64,000 nucleotides of DNA from Modestobacter sp. VKM Ac-2985 (GTDB taxonomy: Bacteria; Actinomycetota; Actinomycetes; Mycobacteriales; Geodermatophilaceae): NCBI RefSeq assembly GCF_026967925.1, contig NZ_JAPVBI010000002.1:1045628-1109627 (forward strand), given 5' to 3'. A model generated the notes under the pieces. It made no database searches. It was not told the origin of the DNA and worked only from the letters and a program-made list of their open reading frames with translations. Shown here piece by piece: positions 62,701 to 64,000 of this stretch (its first letter is position 1; each line of letters begins with the position of its first letter). A program made the translations under genes and the position numbers.

Positions 62701-63636
62701 ATGCCCGTCCCTGCTCCTGCCGTGCCCGCGCTGCGCGCCGAGCACCTGAGCAAGCGGTTCGCCCGGACGGTCGCCGTCGACGACCTCTCCCTGTCGGTCT
62801 CCCCGGGGGAGGTGTTCGGCTTCCTGGGCCCGAACGGAGCCGGCAAGTCGACGACGATCCGGATGGTCCTGGGGCTGCTGCGCCCCTCCGGTGGTCACGT
62901 CGAGGTGTTCGGCGTCCCCGCGCACGACGTCGGCCGGGCACACCGCCACCTCGCGTACGTCCCCGCCGACGTTGCGCTGTGGCCGGCGCTGACCGGACGG
63001 GAGTGCCTGGACCTGCTCGCCGGCGTCGGCCCGGGCACCGACCTGGACTACCGGGCCGAGCTCGTCGAGCGGTTCGCCCTGGACCCGGACCGGCGGTCGC
63101 GCACCTACTCGACCGGCAACCGGCAGAAGGTCGCCCTGGTCGCCGCGTTCGCCACCCGCGCGCCGCTGCTGGTCCTGGACGAGCCGACCAGTGGGCTGGA
63201 CCCGCTGATGGAGCGGGAGTTCCGCCGCTGCGTGACCGAGGCCGCGGAGCGTGGTCAGACGGTGTTCCTGAGCTCGCACCAGCTGGCCGAGGTCGAGGCG
63301 GTCTGCGCGCGCGTCGGCATCCTGCGCCAGGGCCGGCTGGTGGAGGTCGCCGGGCTGCGGGAGCTGCGGCGGCTGCGCCGCTCGGAGATCAGCGTCACCC
63401 TGGCCCACCCGGTCGCCGCGGGAGTCGGGTTGGCCGGCGTCGACGGCGTCGCCGACCTGCAGTGGCGCTCGCCGGTCGAGCTGACGATGACGCTGGCCGG
63501 GCCACCCGCCCCGGTGCTGCGTGCACTGGCCGGTCTGGACGTCGTCGCCCTCGACGTGCGCGAGCCCTCGCTGGAGGAGCTCTTCCTCGACTTCTACGGC
63601 GACCACCTGTCCTCGCGCGAGGAGCTGCGGGCATGA
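62701..63636 (+). CDS. ABC exporter ATP-binding protein
   Basis: A 311-residue ATPase. Walker A is GPNGAGKST (near residue 43), the signature is YSTGNRQKV in place of LSGGQ, Walker B is LLVLDEPTSGLD and the H-loop is SSHQL. A C-terminal extension (about 215-311) is typical of drug- or lipid-export ABC subunits such as the tetronasin-resistance type. It overlaps the permease start (ATGA). Substrate unknown. Confidence 0.92.
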   Translation: MPVPAPAVPALRAEHLSKRFARTVAVDDLSLSVSPGEVFGFLGPNGAGKSTTIRMVLGLLRPSGGHVEVFGVPAHDVGRAHRHLAYVPADVALWPALTGRECLDLLAGVGPGTDLDYRAELVERFALDPDRRSRTYSTGNRQKVALVAAFATRAPLLVLDEPTSGLDPLMEREFRRCVTEAAERGQTVFLSSHQLAEVEAVCARVGILRQGRLVEVAGLRELRRLRRSEISVTLAHPVAAGVGLAGVDGVADLQWRSPVELTMTLAGPPAPVLRALAGLDVVALDVREPSLEELFLDFYGDHLSSREELRA

Positions 63637-64000
63637 CCGCCGGGACCGCGCCCGCCCCCACCACGTCCGCCGCGGGGAGGGCGCCGGAGCCGGGTGCGGC
63701 CGGCCGGGTGGTCACTGCCCTCGCGGTGCGGTCGGTCCGTCGGGGCGCCGTCCTGGTCACCGGGGTCGCCGCGGGCATGCCGGCGCTGGTCGCGGTCCAG
63801 CACCGGCAGCTGGACCAGGAGCTGGCCGGGGCGTCGCTGGCGGCGCTGGCGGAGAACCCGGCCATCCGCACCCTGTTCGGCCCGCCGGTCGCCCTCGACG
63901 ACCCGGGCGGTTTCACCGTGTGGCGCACCGGGACGGCGATCGCGGTGCTCGTCGGCGTCTGGGCGGCGCTCGCCGCGACCCGGGTCACCCGGGGCGAGGA
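63633..64000 (+). CDS. ABC exporter permease, N-terminal part (runs off the window)
   Basis: About 122 residues are present: an Ala/Pro-rich start, a first hydrophobic helix (GAVLVTGVAAGMPALVAV), an extracytoplasmic loop (LAENPAIRTLFGPPVALDDPGGFTVW) and a second helix (TAIAVLVGVWAALAATRV) ending TRGE. The NPAIRTLFG-type loop is typical of tetronasin-resistance-like exporters. Coupled by ATGA overlap to the ATPase. Confidence 0.85.
   Translation, partial: MTAGTAPAPTTSAAGRAPEPGAAGRVVTALAVRSVRRGAVLVTGVAAGMPALVAVQHRQLDQELAGASLAALAENPAIRTLFGPPVALDDPGGFTVWRTGTAIAVLVGVWAALAATRVTRGE

Noticed and set aside
60454-63606. A 1050-residue minus-strand open frame
   Set aside because: It is antisense to an alpha/beta hydrolase, DUF3152 and an ABC ATPase, all with intact motifs; shadow frame.

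Overview
The window is very GC-rich, with G or C at almost every third codon position and many GTG starts. Its gene order matches the actinobacterial wbbL - fbiBA - whiB2 - manB/manA - sahH - mtrAB-lpqB - secA - rhlE backbone known from Mycobacterium tuberculosis (roughly Rv3266c down to Rv3207c; Rv numbers here are from memory). F420 biosynthesis, WhiB2, MtrAB and LpqB, DprE2 and many leaderless genes point to a high-GC actinobacterium. A member of the Geodermatophilaceae type (Blastococcus, Modestobacter, Geodermatophilus) is my best guess, but it is an inference. I see no rRNA, tRNA, CRISPR array, transposase, integrase or phage module, so this reads as ordinary chromosomal core with small accessory insertions.

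Layout. 1-6.3 kb: a partial glycosyltransferase whose start codon lies in a perfect 18-bp inverted repeat, a sulfotransferase, a GT4 glycosyltransferase, the rhamnosyltransferase wbbL, GDP-mannose pyrophosphorylase, an SDR and an AlkA-like glycosylase. 6.3-9.8 kb: all four dTDP-rhamnose genes (rmlA, rmlB, rmlD, rmlC). 9.8-12.5 kb: cofE/fbiB and cofD/fbiA, divergent from whiB2. 12.6-16.3 kb: an unknown gene and a minus-strand operon of dprE2, a zincin-like protein and a Wzz-like membrane protein. 16.4-20.9 kb: DUF3499, phosphomannomutase, a Trm112-like protein, a SIS-domain protein and manA. 21-27 kb: sahH, then mtrA-mtrB-lpqB. 27-33 kb: a ComF-like protein, hpf, GNAT and PPOX genes, and secA.

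33-39.8 kb: an Rv3235-like protein, a LysM membrane protein, small conserved proteins, a SAF-domain/CpaE-like pair and a WS/DGAT acyltransferase. 39.8-44.5 kb: a 1389-residue FHA + FtsK/EssC-type ATPase divergent from a WXG100 protein, which looks like a minimal type VII secretion-like pair. 44.5-53.6 kb: an HTTM membrane pair, MaoC, a Cys-rich membrane protein, NUDIX, PH-domain, PHP and RecB-like Fe-S nuclease genes, a VOC protein and the lysE/lysG exporter-regulator pair. 53.6-64 kb: MpaB-like oxygenase, two alpha/beta hydrolases, a beta-propeller protein, rhlE, a ferritin-like protein, DUF3107, TetR, DUF3152 and an ABC exporter that runs off the end.

How the genes fit together. The left half makes envelope sugar donors (GDP-mannose via manA, manB and manC; dTDP-L-rhamnose via rmlABCD; decaprenyl-phosphoryl-arabinose via dprE2) and uses them (wbbL, GT4). 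MtrAB-LpqB and WhiB2 link the envelope to cell-cycle and division control. F420 synthesis (cofD/cofE) could supply the PPOX protein. The least explained parts are the start-codon inverted repeat, a dispersed hairpin repeat placed after two stop codons and showing compensatory base changes, the orphan T7SS-like pair, and the Wzz-like protein of the dprE2 operon.
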